A stretch of 64,000 nt of DNA, from the NCBI GenBank assembly GCA_014607495.2, contig CP053161.1, positions 1,240,001 to 1,304,000 on the forward strand, in the 5' to 3' direction. Each line of letters starts with the position of its first letter. Positions within the stretch are counted from its first letter, which is position 1. The DNA comes from Carposina sasakii. Its lineage: Eukaryota; Arthropoda; Insecta; Lepidoptera; Carposinidae. Below, one piece after another: positions 31,200-42,364 of this stretch. The notes below the pieces were generated by a model. The model was not told the origin of the DNA and made no database searches. It saw nothing but the letters and a program-made list of their open reading frames with translations. The position numbers were made by a program, and so were the translations under genes.

Positions 31200-32880
31200 A
31201 AATCTGTAGAAAAATCTTGAGTTATGACTAGGGGTGTCAATGGGTCTATGGCAGGTGGCATATGTAAAAACCATTAATAAATCCTTATTTACCGAGAACA
31301 ATTCTAAGCCTACAAAATATACCGAATACCGATTTTCCCAGTAGTCAGATAGTGTATCTAAAGTATAAAGTTGATGCTTGATAAAGTTTTAGAGAAAGAC
31401 AGAATCGAATTTATATTTAGGATAAGCTATCTAACCGTTGAAAAATTCGGTCTTAAATATACTAAAACTTTTTTTGGAAGTGTACAGCTACAGTCGTTTT
31501 GATATCTCAGTTTTCCTTTAAGCAATGTGAAGATAAGTAGGAAATGTGTATGATAAGGATAGGTGGGGTTGTTGCGTTTATCAATATGGAATCGCGAATA
31601 TACAACCAAGGGTGATCAAGGGCATCGACGTATTACGTTACAAAACACCCAAATAACTCTGACAGCATATTATAGGAAAATTTCATGAACTCTCATTCAC
31701 GGAAAAAAGTCAAAATATATGTTTTATGGAACAATGTAATTTTCCCGAATTTCACCGGATCGGGATGAGTACGTACTTTGCTGTAGTATTTGTTTGCGCA
31801 GCTGAATGAGATTTCTTGGAGCGTAACGGCACAGGGCAGGGTCACTAGAATCTTGTCCATTTTAGAAAAACGCTAGTTTCTACCTAAATGCTGTTCTAAA
31901 TTTGCTTGTGATTCTAGTTTCGCATTTTCCCGCCCGATGTGAGTTTGTTTGCTGTGAATTTGAGTACATTTTGGCCGTCTGTTCGTAAAGTCTGGTGCGG
32001 AAACCTTGTTGGCAGGAACTTCCTTGGTTGTTTTTGTTAAAAAAAAAAACTAGGTCTTCGATAGTTACAGTTTTTTTATTTATTGATCTTTGCAACTCCG
32101 TTTTGAACTTTGTCTTTTGAAGATTTTAGGTATGTGTAAATTGGTGTTTACTTAATCCTTTGTCAGATTGTTTATAAAATAGCCTTATTAGATTTGCCAA
32201 TGTGGACTAGAAATACATTAAATATGATGAAACGAAAACTGAAAAATATTTCCAACATTTGACACTCTGATTGGTCTTAATGCTTTTTTATGCCTGAAAA
32301 GGATTTGACATTATTAAAGTTAACTTAAAAGTTTATATTGCTACTACATTTTGTTTGTTGCTGTCTGGATAAATATATGCTAAATTATTTTATGTTTCAC
32401 GACGCGTACTCGGAACCGGTAAACGGATCATCGACGATGCCATCTTTTCCCGAAATACGAGTAGTTGGTTGCCGTAAAGCCGCTTTTTGTGCTTTAGAAT
32501 AACATTATCTTTCGGTTTTCTATTTACATAAAATGACTAAGATATTGTATGTAATATACATATAACACCTTAGCAGAAAATCCTTGTTTTGAAGTTAAAG
32601 TCTTTGAGTTTGCATTTGATAAGATAAATACTTGATTTTTAAAGGTACATAGAAAGCTACTATAATAAGCTTGATGAATGGTTTTCATTTACTAGCGAGT
32701 GTCCACAAGTTCTAAGTTCTATAAACAAAATTCCCATTATCGTGGGAATATATTGAAATTCTTTCTTATCGGATATGTCTATATCATGCAAAGAGCACTC
32801 GCGAAGTTTCAAATCTCCTAAAATCAGCGGTTTAGGCTGGGCGTTAATCCTTTGTCGGTAATTCCAGAACAAGGTATAAA
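31200..32880. other. No supported gene, about 1.7 kb
   Basis: Short open frames at 31427-31609 and 31880-32095 (both minus) have no recognisable motif. I found no repeat copies elsewhere in the window. Confidence 0.45.
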
Positions 32881-33016
32881 TTTTAGCAAGTATGCTAACG
32901 CTATCCTCTGAAGCTGGAACACTCGCCTCTTTAAGGAGGCGATTGAGAAAAATCGAGGATCGAAAGTTTTACAAAGGCGCTGGGAAGGAGTTACTTGACA
33001 AAGCTGCGAACCTCGA

Positions 33017-35208
33017 ATGGCTGCGAACGTCGCATCGGTTCCAGAGATTCTCGCCGAAATTGAGGATTTCTATGGAAATCTGTACGCCTCGTATGCACCG
33101 AAGCCTCCACTCGACGCGAGTGACCCTAGATCTCCGCTTTCCCGCCACTTTACGGACGATCTCCTAGACGTAGATATAGCCAAAATCGGGGTAGCTCTCG
33201 ATAGCTTAAGAATGGGAAGGCGGAGTGGACTCTGAACTCCTTAAGGCTGGGGGAAAACCTGTCCTTGAGGACCTGAAAAGGTTATTTAACTCCGTATTGG
33301 CCAATGGGACTACTCCGAAAGCGTAGAGCGGAGGTGTGGTGGCATTGTTTTTCAAGAAGGGAGACAAAAAGCTCCTCAAAACTATAGGCCGATCACACTT
33401 CTGAGCCACATCTATAAGCTGTTCTTAAATTTTAGCAAGTATGCTAACGCTATCCTCTGAAGCTGGAACACTTGTCTCTTTAAGGAGGCGATTGAGAAAA
33501 ATCGAGGATCTAAAGTTTTTACAAAGGCGCTGGGAAGGAGTTACTTGACAAAGCTGCAAACCTCAAATGGCTGCGAACGTCGCATCGGTTCCAGAGATTC
33601 TCGCCGAAATTGAGGATTTCTATGGAAATCTGTACGCCTCGCATGCACCGAAGCCTCCACTCGACGCGAGTGACTCTAGATCTCCGCTTTCCCGTCACTT
33701 TACGGACGATCTCCTAGACGTAGATATAGCCAAAATCGGGGTAGCTCTCGATAGTTTAAGAATGGGAAGGCGGAGTGGACTCTGAACTCCTTAAGGCTGG
33801 GGGAAAACCTGTCCTTGAGGACCTGAAAAGGTTATTTAACTCTGTATTGGCCAATGGGACTACTCCGAAAACGTAGAGCGGAGGTGTGGTGGCATTGTTT
33901 TTGAAGAAGGGAGACAAAAAGCTCCTCAAAACTATAGGCCGATCACACTTCTGAGCCACATCTATAAGTTATTCTTAAGAGTCATTACGAATCGTCTGGC
34001 ATTGAGATTTGACGCCTTCCAGCCACCAGAACAGGCCGGGTTTCACAAAGGCTACAGCACCGTGGACCACATCCATACTGTACCGCAGGTTATAATAGAA
34101 GAGAGAGGAAGTCGGAGGAGTATAACCAACCGCTGTCTATGGCTTTTGTGGACTACAAGAAAGCATTCGACTCCATCGAAACCTGGGCCGTTTTGGAATT
34201 CTTGCAGCTATGCCAAACGATTGGCGATATGCGGAGGTGCTGAGAAATATCTACCAAATGGCAACGATGTCCGTTTAAGTCCAAACCCACCGAACAAGAC
34301 CGATCTAATTACTGCGAGGTGTAAGACAGGGTGATGTAATATCCCTGAAACTCTTCACCAACGCGATGGAGGACGTCTTCAAAACGTTACAGTGGGACAC
34401 AGGCATCAACGTCAATGGCAAATGTCTCGCGTATCTCCGCTTTGCAGACGATATAGTTTTGATGGCTGAATCGCTACAGGACCTGCAAAAAATGCTGTCT
34501 AGTCTCAATGATGCCTTGAGGCGTGTGGGACTTGGGATGAACTTGGACAAGACCAAGGTAATGTTTAATCGACATATCATCCTTGAACCGATATCCTTCG
34601 AAGGTGTAGCCCTAGAAGTTGTCCAGAAGTATGTATACCTTGGGCAAATATTGCAGTTGGGTAAAGACAACTTTGAGGAAGAAATCACAAGAAGAGTGCA
34701 GCTTGGGTGGGCAGCGTTTGAGAAGTTGCGTCATATCTTTGAGTCATCCTTGCCACAATGCCTCAAGATCAAGGTGGTCGATCAGTGCGTTCTACCAGTC
34801 ATGACTTACGGAACCGAGACATGGAACCTGATGGTGGGGCTGGCTCACCGATTGCATGTCACTCAGAGAGCTAATGGAAAGCTCAATGCTCGGAATCTCA
34901 CTAATGGACAAAGTCCGAAATGAGATTATCCGGCAGAAGACCAAAGTAACAGACATAGTCACGAAATGTAGCAGACTGAAATGGCAGTGGGCAGGCTATA
35001 TCTGTCGTAGAACCAATGGACGGTGGAGTAAGCAGGTTCTCGAATGGAAACCACGCCTCGGCAAGCGTAGCGTTGGGCGCCCTCCGGCCAGATGGACCGA
35101 TGACTTAAAGAAGACGGCTGGTAGTGACTGGATGGCAAAAATGGGAGGTCGAGTCATGTGGTGTACTCTGGGGGAGGCCTACGTCCAGCAGTGGAGTGCA
35201 ATAGGCTG
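33017..35208 (+). pseudogene. RTE reverse transcriptase ORF, broken
   Basis: Fragments in shifting frames, in order: VPEILAEIEDFYGNLYAS (33041 and again from 33591), LFFKKGDKK, FQPPEQAGFHKGYSTVDHIH (34017), AFVDYKKAFDSIETW (motif A, from 34142), GVRQGDVIS (34318), YLRFADDIVLMAESL (motif C, FADD codons at 34441-34452), YVYLGQILQLG, LKWQWAGYICRR, and GKRSVGRPPARWTDDL near the end. Both aspartates of FADD and the motif A aspartate survive, but frameshifts (about 33230, 33372, 34085, 34240 and 34870) and stops (for example TAG at 33324 and 33874) make it nonfunctional. The function would have been target-primed reverse transcription in the nucleus. Confidence 0.8.
33430..33977 (+). repeat. Second unit of a 549-bp tandem duplication inside the RTE
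   Basis: 32881-33429 and 33430-33977 both run from 'ttttagcaagtatgctaacg' to 'cacatctataag' plus 'ttcttaa'. They differ at scattered single bases and one T insertion after 'ctaaag'. The duplication repeats linker-region codons only, so it arose after insertion or in an already defective copy. Confidence 0.85.
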
Positions 35209-35222
35209 ACGACGATGACGAT

Positions 35223-35577
35223 GCCAACACTATATCATAGATAACTTGCTCCACACCCAATCTAAGAGCGAGTGAGTAATTTAGAAAATACTTTTCTGAA
35301 ATTGGCTAACTCCCTGCAAGTAAATAATAAATTGGAGGTTACTGACCAGCGAATCAAGTTTTATCTCTGTTTCAGAAGTTTAACCTATAAAATCTTAGAC
35401 TACTATTATAATTTACGACAGAGAATTTGTATGCTAATAATCACTTTAGTTATTTTAGTTGAAATCATAGTAAAATAATACTTTATTTTAAAATAACATA
35501 TAATATATTTGTAAATATAATTCATTTTGTACCTTTTTATAATTTTAAAACGTAGGTACCCAACCATAGTGTAGCGT
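35223..35577. other. No supported feature
   Basis: AT-rich DNA past the RTE 3' end. The open frame at 35272-35478 is not recognised. Confidence 0.4.
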
Positions 35578-35640
35578 AGCGGGTATCAGTTGGATGCTGG
35601 AGGTGGTTGGAGGAGGCCTATGTTAAATTATTAGTTTTTA
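35578..35640 (+). mobile_element. Short RTE tail fragment
   Basis: 'gcgggtatcagttggatgct', 'ggaggtggttggaggaggcc' and 'tatgtt' resemble the last 100 bases of the RTE at 52480-52550 with a deletion. Confidence 0.5.
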
Positions 35641-36637
35641 TCGAGTAAAATATTTTCTTACCAAAAAAATTACTAGATCGAATATGATTCTGCACTTCTT
35701 AAGTATATATTTTTTCCGATTTTAATTATGAGGATTTCTTTAAACGTAATTTCTTACAAATGGGCTTTCAAAGTATCTATGACGACATAATCCTGTATAT
35801 GGGTATCTTTGAATTCGAATGGGGTAGTACCTATTCTGATTCTGAGCTTGCAATCCGAACTCAGTCGCGTTAACGTAAAGCCAACCAATCACATTAAAGC
35901 GCGGTGACGTAATGTAATAAAAGTGATAACAGCGACACGGGATTGGTTGAATAGGGTAAAAGACGAAGATATTAACCTTCGAGAAGTCGGCAACCTCTAG
36001 TCCTATACATAATGTTGATGTAATCTTTAAATTCCCTTTATTTGCGTGTCATTTACAGATTTGTTTAGTTTGTTTACCTAATTCAACTACAATATATTTC
36101 GCGCTTATGACAGCATTTACCATAACTTAAAAGCTGTTATCGCAGTCATAATTTAAAATAGATACTGTCAGCGCTGAATGACAATAGTCATGCGAAATAA
36201 TAATTAACTTTGCGTGATAATGGAAACTCTGAAAAAAGAACAAACACTTCTATCCTTAAATATAGTTCATCATTGTTACTGGGATATATTTACTACTACT
36301 TCTATAACTTCACCATCCAACCCACTTTGGTTCTGTACCTACCGAATCCTTTCATTAATTGCATGGTTACCTAGCGCCCAGCTAACCACAAAATTAATTT
36401 CAGTTACAAATTACATTTCCTTATTTGTTAAGAGCATTCACCTTTACTATAAGTGCCGCCACTTGAATATAATAATATTGGCTATATATGTATATTACAA
36501 TAAATTAATATGAAACACGCGCCGATATTCAGCTTACACTGAACAGCATTCAGATTTAGATGTCGGTTTATATACTTTTTGGTGTGATAATATGCCTCAA
36601 TTTCAAATATATAGTTTTTTTCAATTATTCATTCGTC
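35641..36637. other. No supported gene, about 1 kb
   Basis: The 99-codon open frame at 36214-36513 has a mixed hydrophobic composition and no recognised motif. No repeats matched. Confidence 0.45.
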
Positions 36638-36745
36638 GTGCCTACTATGTTAAACATGACTGGGATCTCTTTTATGATCCTGTAGTGTTGACTACCCCAT
36701 TTTGAGAACCCAGCCGTGTGTACGTGTATGTTAAAAGTTTAATTT
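36638..36745 (-). repeat. Family D partial copy, minus strand
   Basis: 'ctatgttaaacatgactggg', 'atctcttttatgatcctgta', 'gactaccccattttgagaac' and 'cagccgtgtgtacgtgtatg' match the right half of 16752-16985. Confidence 0.62.
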
Positions 36746-37282
36746 TTTTTCCCTAAATAGTCCTAACTAGACAGTCTCTAGTAGAGACTAGTGACAAGTC
36801 CTTGGCAGGATAGTAGAGTAGTTGGTGCTGGAGCGCTGGAAGAATGCTCCGTTAGACCTAACCTCGCCTTTGTACACTGTCTATGTTCTATCTTTATATC
36901 TTTATCACTAGTATATTTTTGTATACCAATAACAAAATACAATATATGATACATCAGGCAAGTATCTATCTTACCTTTTTGAATGTTTAGTCATGTCAAT
37001 TTATTTTTGCCCTAATTATAACATATTACTTTAATATTTTTTCTTACCTTTTTGAATGTATGATAGAAAATAAAATTGTCTCCTGGCGTAATACGAGTAT
37101 CACATCCATATTTGTTCCAAGTTCATTTGACTGCTCCGAGTCATGTTGAAACACTTCCTAGGATATTACGGCAATCTGTCTCAGACTTGGTCTCGGAGTA
37201 AAGTTCAGTTTACACTTACTAAGTGGCGTCAAATGCTTAGGCTACATGATTTACCTTAAAACCATTATAGAAGGTGCCAATT
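36746..37282. other. No supported feature
   Basis: AT-rich. 'agacagtctctagtagagac' near 36771 is a small palindrome. No coding pattern. Confidence 0.4.
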
Positions 37283-37454
37283 AGGGATATGTTAAGTAAA
37301 AACCTGCGAAAATTACTACAATATTTAAATTTAAAACTCAAAATTTTAACTAACTCAAGAGTGTTCTTACTATCAAGAAAAATAAGCATTTGACTTTGAG
37401 TCTCTTTTGTAGACCGCTTAGTGGCTATTTTAATACCCCTTCCGTTACAGCCTG
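37283..37454 (+). mobile_element. Mariner-like MITE, family B, diverged
   Basis: Left end AGGGATATGTTAAGTAAAAAC and right end TTCCGTTACAGCCTG|TA match family B in layout. It is shorter and more diverged than 7535-7793. Confidence 0.55.
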
Positions 37455-37717
37455 TATTCGCTTACTAACTTTCTTTCAATGTTATGTAGGATTTAAATGA
37501 AAAAAGTTTTTTTTTTAATAGTCTAGATGGGTAATCATACAATTTTATATCAGTAAGTATGTAAATGTACAATGCTTTTTTAAAACAAATCGTAAAGGTA
37601 CGATTTATGATAAGTTTAATAGTAAATACTTATGTTCTGTACCAAATATCGATGGTAGGTAAGACTGTATGACGCTATCCACTGAACAGTTGATATCTTT
37701 TGTCATCCTTCTATTTA

Positions 37718-37944
37718 CAGGCTATAAGAAAAGGTATGTAAAATATAAAAGAATGATAATGACTTTACATATTTGAACCTATCTACTAAATTTGAGTCTC
37801 AAGATCACAGTATATTTTTCAAGATTGTGTGAACGTTCCTGAATTGTAAAGGAATTCTCTATACTGTCTAAGAAAAAACATATGTCTCTGTGGACAGGGC
37901 TATTTTCAACATTTTATTTCGCTTCATCATAATCCTTATGTTAC
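37718..37944 (+). mobile_element. Mariner-like MITE, family B, fused to a family A copy
   Basis: Starts TA|CAGGCTATAAGAAAAGG and ends 'atttcgcttcatcataatcc' with 'ttatgttac', where CACCCTG would be expected. The next base starts family A without its CAGGG. Confidence 0.55.
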
Positions 37945-38309
37945 TGATTTTTGGTCGTCAACGTTTCCAAAAACTACAGAATCTCCTCATCATCACGATC
38001 ATTTTTCTCAATGGAAGCATACCTGGGAAGTGTCTGGTTTCCAAAATATTAGGGTCCAAAGTTGAATAAATAGACTGCGTTTTCCTGCATGAATGCACAT
38101 TGACGCGTGTAGCAAGATTTTTTCACGAGAAATAATTAATATCTGTCTATGAAAAAACTAGCATAAACACTGGACACTATTAATTTCGCCCGAAATATAT
38201 TTAAAAAAAAAATTACATCTTATCCCAGCATTTGTTTGGCATAAACTTACTTTATTTGATGTATAGAGTACGTATCCTTCGTTAAGGGTGGCAACGAAAA
38301 AACATCCTG
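37944..38309 (+). mobile_element. Mariner-like MITE, family A, left terminus lost
   Basis: 'tgatttttggtcgtcaacgt' onward follows the family A order to 'gaaaaaacatcctg|ta'. The first five bases CAGGG are missing at the junction with MITE B6. Confidence 0.75.
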
Positions 38310-38744
38310 TATATACCTATGCGGAAGAGCGGCTGTATCTAATCAGCATACAACGATGAATAGGAAATAAATCTTTTATTCCGCGAGTTCCATATGTGGC
38401 CTCAGTAAAATACTATACCACTATTGTATACGTACAAAGAAACAAGTGTAAGCTCCTTTATGTAAATTTTGATATGAGACGAGTGCGAAAGCTTCTATAC
38501 GTATAAACGGAATCTTTAGAATTTATTACCAGCTTTTCTGCAAGTAAATTATATTTATCGGATATTTACATCTTAAGTTTATATTTTACACCTTTTTTGT
38601 TACCATGCAGTATACTTTAACGGAAAATGGAGTGACCGTTTTCCTTCTTTGCGACTAAATAGTGAAACAAAATATTTTGATTTCGCGTTTTGAGTCAGTA
38701 ATATCATACTTTGATGCGACTTAAATTCGAAAAGAGCCTATATT
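38310..38744. other. No supported feature
   Basis: Unremarkable AT-rich DNA. Confidence 0.4.
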
Positions 38745-38935
38745 TATTTATACGTCCAGCAGCGGACTGTAAAAGGCTTATGTGATGTTATGATGATATA
38801 CAAAATAGTCATGCCCACCATTCCCAAAAAGGATGAGAAGCGTGCAAATGTGTGCATACCCGCATTTCACCAATTAGCCTATTCAGTTACTCGTAGTAAG
38901 AGCCTACTATCACCATAATTATATGGTAAAAGCTA
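38745..38935 (+). repeat. LINE tail remnant and family C-like sequence
   Basis: 'acgtccagcagcggactgta' and 'aaaggcttatgtgatg' at 38751-38787 are an RTE/T-type 3' end. From 38805, 'tagtcatgcccaccattccc' and 'aaaaggatgagaagcgtgca' loosely resemble 20300-20395. Confidence 0.45.
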
Positions 38936-39261
38936 GCTAGTAGCATGTACCGTAATTCAATAACTGTGTTAGGTAAACTTTGCCCCGATTGCACAGTTAT
39001 AAGCTTTACATTTCAATCTGTATAAATTTCAGCGCATAAAACTCTACATACGCACGCAAACTTAGCTCTTATCTTGCATATTGGATCAAGTCAATTAATA
39101 AATTTAATAACAGCTCAGCTAACTTTAGAAGTAGAACGAACCATATACCTATAAATTCGCTGCTTTTTAAAGAAATCCATGAGAAAGGGAGCTTTTTTAC
39201 CATCATTTCAACCAAAGGAAGTCCACTGCTGAAAATAGACTCCCAGATATGGGATTTTATA

Positions 39262-39480
39262 ATACATACATACATATAATCACGCCTTTATCCCTTACGG
39301 GGTAAGCAGAGCACCAAGGACCACATGGTGCCACTTCTGACCAATTTCAAGGGTATAGTTAAGATGTACAAGTTCGGTTAATAGTGACAGGTGGTCAGCC
39401 CATCGCCTACAAAACACCAAGACCCTCTTGTCCCTCTACTCACTTGTACAGTATGCCTGGGAAAAGAAGCAGCTGTAGTA
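39262..39480 (+). repeat. Interspersed repeat family C, longest copy
   Basis: It begins in a 'tacatacatacatataatca' tract, then 'cgcctttatcccttacgggg', 'ccacatggtgccacttctga', 'agggtatagttaagatgtac', 'ggtggtcagcccatcgccta' and 'cttgtacagtatgcctggga'. About 220 bp, noncoding, class unknown. Confidence 0.66.
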
Positions 39481-40589
39481 TTATAATACACATCTAGTTA
39501 TAAGAAAAACGATGTTAGGTAAATATCTAAGCACCCAGGCAATACAGTAGTGATAAGAAACAAAATCAAAGCATGCAATGCAACTCAAAAACTATGTTTA
39601 TCTCAATCTCCCGTAGCATCTTTAGGTTAAAATAGCGTCTTCAATTTAAAGATGTTTATAAATGAGATTTAAATTTGATAGCAAAATGAATGGAATATCT
39701 GTCAAATTTAGGCAACATTTAGCATAAACAATATTTAAATTATTTTCAGTAACATGTCTTATAACAATTATCAATGCCTACGATGCCCTGTTCACTAAGT
39801 CATCATAATATTATTATCCTAACTACTTGTCTTGTTTACTGTAAAAAGCGAATAAATTTGCATGAATCGTTTTTGTTCCCAGGCTTTGCCCAATTACATG
39901 GGTCGACTGGGCTTGGGTGAACGAAAAAAGAAATAAAGACCCGCCAAAACAAATTGGGAAAAATGGCGCGTAAACTATTGAGGTGATATTGTAACTGGGC
40001 CAGAATAATTTGTACACAACTTTGCCGTCAACATTCTAAATAGTTTTAGCATTGATTTATCACGATCTGTATACTAGTTTAATATAAAATTAAATTAATT
40101 TAGTTAAAATAATTAAATTAGATTAATGTTAAAATGAGTATATAACGCAGGTGAAAATTATTATTTCAATAGGTAAAAGACGTAGGGTCTTTAGGCAACA
40201 CACGACAATAAAAGTGTACTCTTTATTTATTTAAACATATTTAATTTTATGTTTTAGGTATCAACATAAGAGAAAAACAAGTAATTTACTACAGCATTAC
40301 ACTTCCCTTGGCATTGCGCCAGATACATATGCGTCATGAAACTAAAATATGAAGCCTATAAATTCACAAAAGTAGCAAGAAAATGAAAATTGTCTAGTTA
40401 TCCTCAAATAAACACTGTCATAAAATGTAAAACAGTTAATAGTTGTAGTACACAAAATTATATGTGGCGTACTGACTAAGAGAAAAAAGCCCATACTTAC
40501 TCAATGATAAAAGAATATAACAAAATTTATAGGTACTTAACATGCGAAATATAGGAGTAGGATATTATCAAACAATTTTTTTTTTAACA
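39481..40589. other. No supported gene, about 1.1 kb
   Basis: AT-rich. The open frame at 39823-40017 (minus) is not recognised. Confidence 0.45.
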
Positions 40590-40802
40590 AAAAACCGACT
40601 TCCTCCCAAAACTCGAGCTTACTAAAGTGAAATTTTACTAAAGGGCAAATATATATTGCGTTAAGCCGTGTACGAAGTTAAGAAGGGATAATATTGCCAG
40701 ATTTATATGCCAGCAAATGATTAAATTGGTCACTTGACAAAAGAGAGAAGAGACTAGGCTTCGAAACTTTACGTCTGACAATATAAGCAACATATAATTA
40801 CA

Positions 40803-40910
40803 CTCCTGCCCTGTTCCCAATTATTTGGGGTCGGTGCAATATGTAGGTAGGTACTCTTCTTTCATTCATCCCTATTATCCGTCATCTCGTTATTCTCATG
40901 TCTACCTCCT
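40803..40910 (-). mobile_element. RTE LINE tail, minus strand, nested
   Basis: 'tcctgccctgttcccaatta', 'tttggggtcggtgcaatatg' and 'cattcatccctattatccgt' match 27690-27760. It is 5'-truncated. Confidence 0.7.
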
Positions 40911-40984
40911 CCTCTGTAACCATCTTACTTCGGACACGGCTTAACACAACATATAATTTCACGACTTAACACAATTATCTTCAT

Positions 40985-41040
40985 CTTCATAAGCCTATTG
41001 CAGTCCACTACTGGACTTAGGCCTCCCCCTGCCTTAGAGG
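40985..41040 (-). mobile_element. LINE tail (type T) fragment, nested
   Basis: 'taagcctattgcagtccact' and 'actggacttaggcctccccc' are the reverse of the type T 3' end. Confidence 0.6.
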
Positions 41041-41059
41041 GATTTTGTTACTAAAAAGT

Positions 41060-41320
41060 TCCACTATCTTGTTTTCGGCGGCTCCATCATCAGACCCTCG
41101 TTTCCTTTATATGTGTAGCTGACCAAAATTCTCTATAAAAATCTAAAAACGGACTACTCGTGCCTTTTATATCTGAGGATATCCCCAGATTCCTTAGAGA
41201 TTCCATCGTCAGATGTTATGTTTTATATGTAGGTGATCAAAACGCTCATTAAAAGTATAAAAACAGACTACATGTGCCTACAATATTTGAAGATTGCTCT
41301 CGATTTCTCCAAGATCCCAT
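41060..41320. repeat. Degenerate minisatellite, unit about 115-120 bp
   Basis: Two to three imperfect units share 'tccatcatcagaccct' / 'tccatcgtcagatgtt' / 'cccatcatcagatcct', then 'tttatatgt..agctgacc' / 'tttatatgtaggtgatc' and 'aaaaacggactac' / 'aaaaacagactac'. Confidence 0.6.
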
Positions 41321-41577
41321 CATCAGATCCTGATATGGTGAATATGGGACCAACTTGGAAGCATACCATGACAAACTATAAAAAAAATTGAAATCGGTTC
41401 ATAAATGACGGAGTTCTGAGGTAACACACATAAAAAATAAAAAACGTACAGACGAATTGATAACCTCTCTTTTTTGAAGTCGGTTAAAAACATTGGATAT
41501 ATAGCAAAACAAAATAAACTGAATTTGTTAAAACAAAGAAACAAAAATATGAGTTTCAATATTACGATGGACAATTT

Positions 41578-42000
41578 ATGAGCAATCCTCTTACTATAGT
41601 TGTTAAGCCAATGAAAAAGCTGACAAAAAACACTTTTCTCGTAACAGCCACTAGCAATGTAAAGCAAAAAGATAGCAAAATACTAGTACGTGCCTGGCAA
41701 AATCGAATATACACGAAGAAATTGAAAGAGCTTAATCTGAGCTTTAAATCTAACTTCATGCATATAAAATTCCGGGAAATTCAATATATCGACCGGATTC
41801 TCCAAGAATTGCAGAAAGGAAATCTTCCAAGCCGCATAGTAAGAAAGCGGGTGGTTTATGGGAGCGAGTGTGGGGTATCACCAACATCCGTGATGGCTGG
41901 AACTAAAATTCATTATACTTATCCGTGCACATTGAATATCCGAGAGGTCCGGTGGATTGAAATCGATTTGAACAGAAGCGCCGATTCCTGGTACTTTTAA
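41578..42000 (+). CDS. Unidentified 140-residue ORF, best host-gene candidate
   Basis: The only open frame here whose codon choice and residue mix look like ordinary protein (varied charged residues, few AT-driven runs). It begins MSNPLTIVVKPMKKLTKNTF and ends RWIEIDLNRSADSWYF. No signal peptide or membrane span from the ATG; it is basic in the middle (IVRKRVVYGSECG). The same frame stays open upstream to a stop at 41515-41517, adding ...KYEFQYYDGQF, so this may be a 3' exon rather than a whole gene. A short upstream ORF (41549-41581) overlaps the start as ATGA. The end pattern W-x3-D-x-NR weakly recalls insect DUF1091 (DM8) proteins, but I would not assign it. It lies in repeat-free DNA between a TIR element and MITE A4. 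Confidence 0.45.
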   Translation: MSNPLTIVVKPMKKLTKNTFLVTATSNVKQKDSKILVRAWQNRIYTKKLKELNLSFKSNFMHIKFREIQYIDRILQELQKGNLPSRIVRKRVVYGSECGVSPTSVMAGTKIHYTYPCTLNIREVRWIEIDLNRSADSWYF

Positions 42001-42107
42001 TATTCACATAAATACTCGTATATTATTAAAGAGTTTCAAATACTAACATAATGTTCGCAATATTCTCAATCCTATTAAGTTCTGTATAATTTCGAAAAGT
42101 TTATATA

Positions 42108-42364
42108 CAGGGTGATTTTTGGTCGTCAACGTTCCCCGAAAACTACGGAATCTCCTCATCATCACGATCATTTTTCTCCATGGAAGCATACCTGGGAAGT
42201 GTCTGGTTTCCAAAATATTAGGGTCCAAAGTTGAGTAAATAGACTGCGTTTTTCTGCATAAATGCACATAGACGCGCGTAGCAGGATTTTTTCACGAAAA
42301 ATAATTAATATCTGTCTATAAAAAAACTAACATAAACACTAGACACTATAAATTTCGCACGATC
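42108..42364 (+). mobile_element. Mariner-like MITE, family A, right third missing
   Basis: TA|CAGGGTGATTTTTGGTCG at the left is almost identical to 16026-16402 up to 'aatttcgcacgatc', where the match stops. There is no right terminus. Confidence 0.8.

Larger units (their letters stand above)
32881..35222 (+). mobile_element. RTE-clade LINE copy, degenerate, with internal tandem duplication
   Basis: The element spans part of the linker between endonuclease and reverse transcriptase, the reverse transcriptase, the C-terminal region and the 3' end ('ggaggcctacgtccagcagt', 'gcaataggctgacgacgatg'), finishing in GACGATGACGATG-like units. The endonuclease domain is absent, so it is 5'-truncated. 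The first 549 bases are duplicated in tandem. The 3' end resembles the type T tails scattered through the window. A related, better copy is at 51143-52591. Confidence 0.82.
40590..41488. mobile_element. About 900-bp element with AACCGACTTC inverted ends
   Basis: The left end AAAAAACCGACTTCCTCC and right end TTTTTTGAAGTCGGTTAAAAA are inverted repeats of about 14 bp. I recognise the AACCGACTTC terminus as a common lepidopteran repeat end, class uncertain. Nested inside are a minus-strand RTE tail (40803-40910), a minus-strand T tail (40985-41040) and a decayed minisatellite (41060-41320). Confidence 0.5.

Noticed and set aside
36214..36513. 99-codon open frame
   Set aside because: No recognisable domain, no splice or neighbour support. 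Left as intergenic.
41578..42000. Firm assignment to the DUF1091 (DM8) family
   Set aside because: Only a weak end motif is reminiscent; the conserved cysteine pattern is not clear to me.
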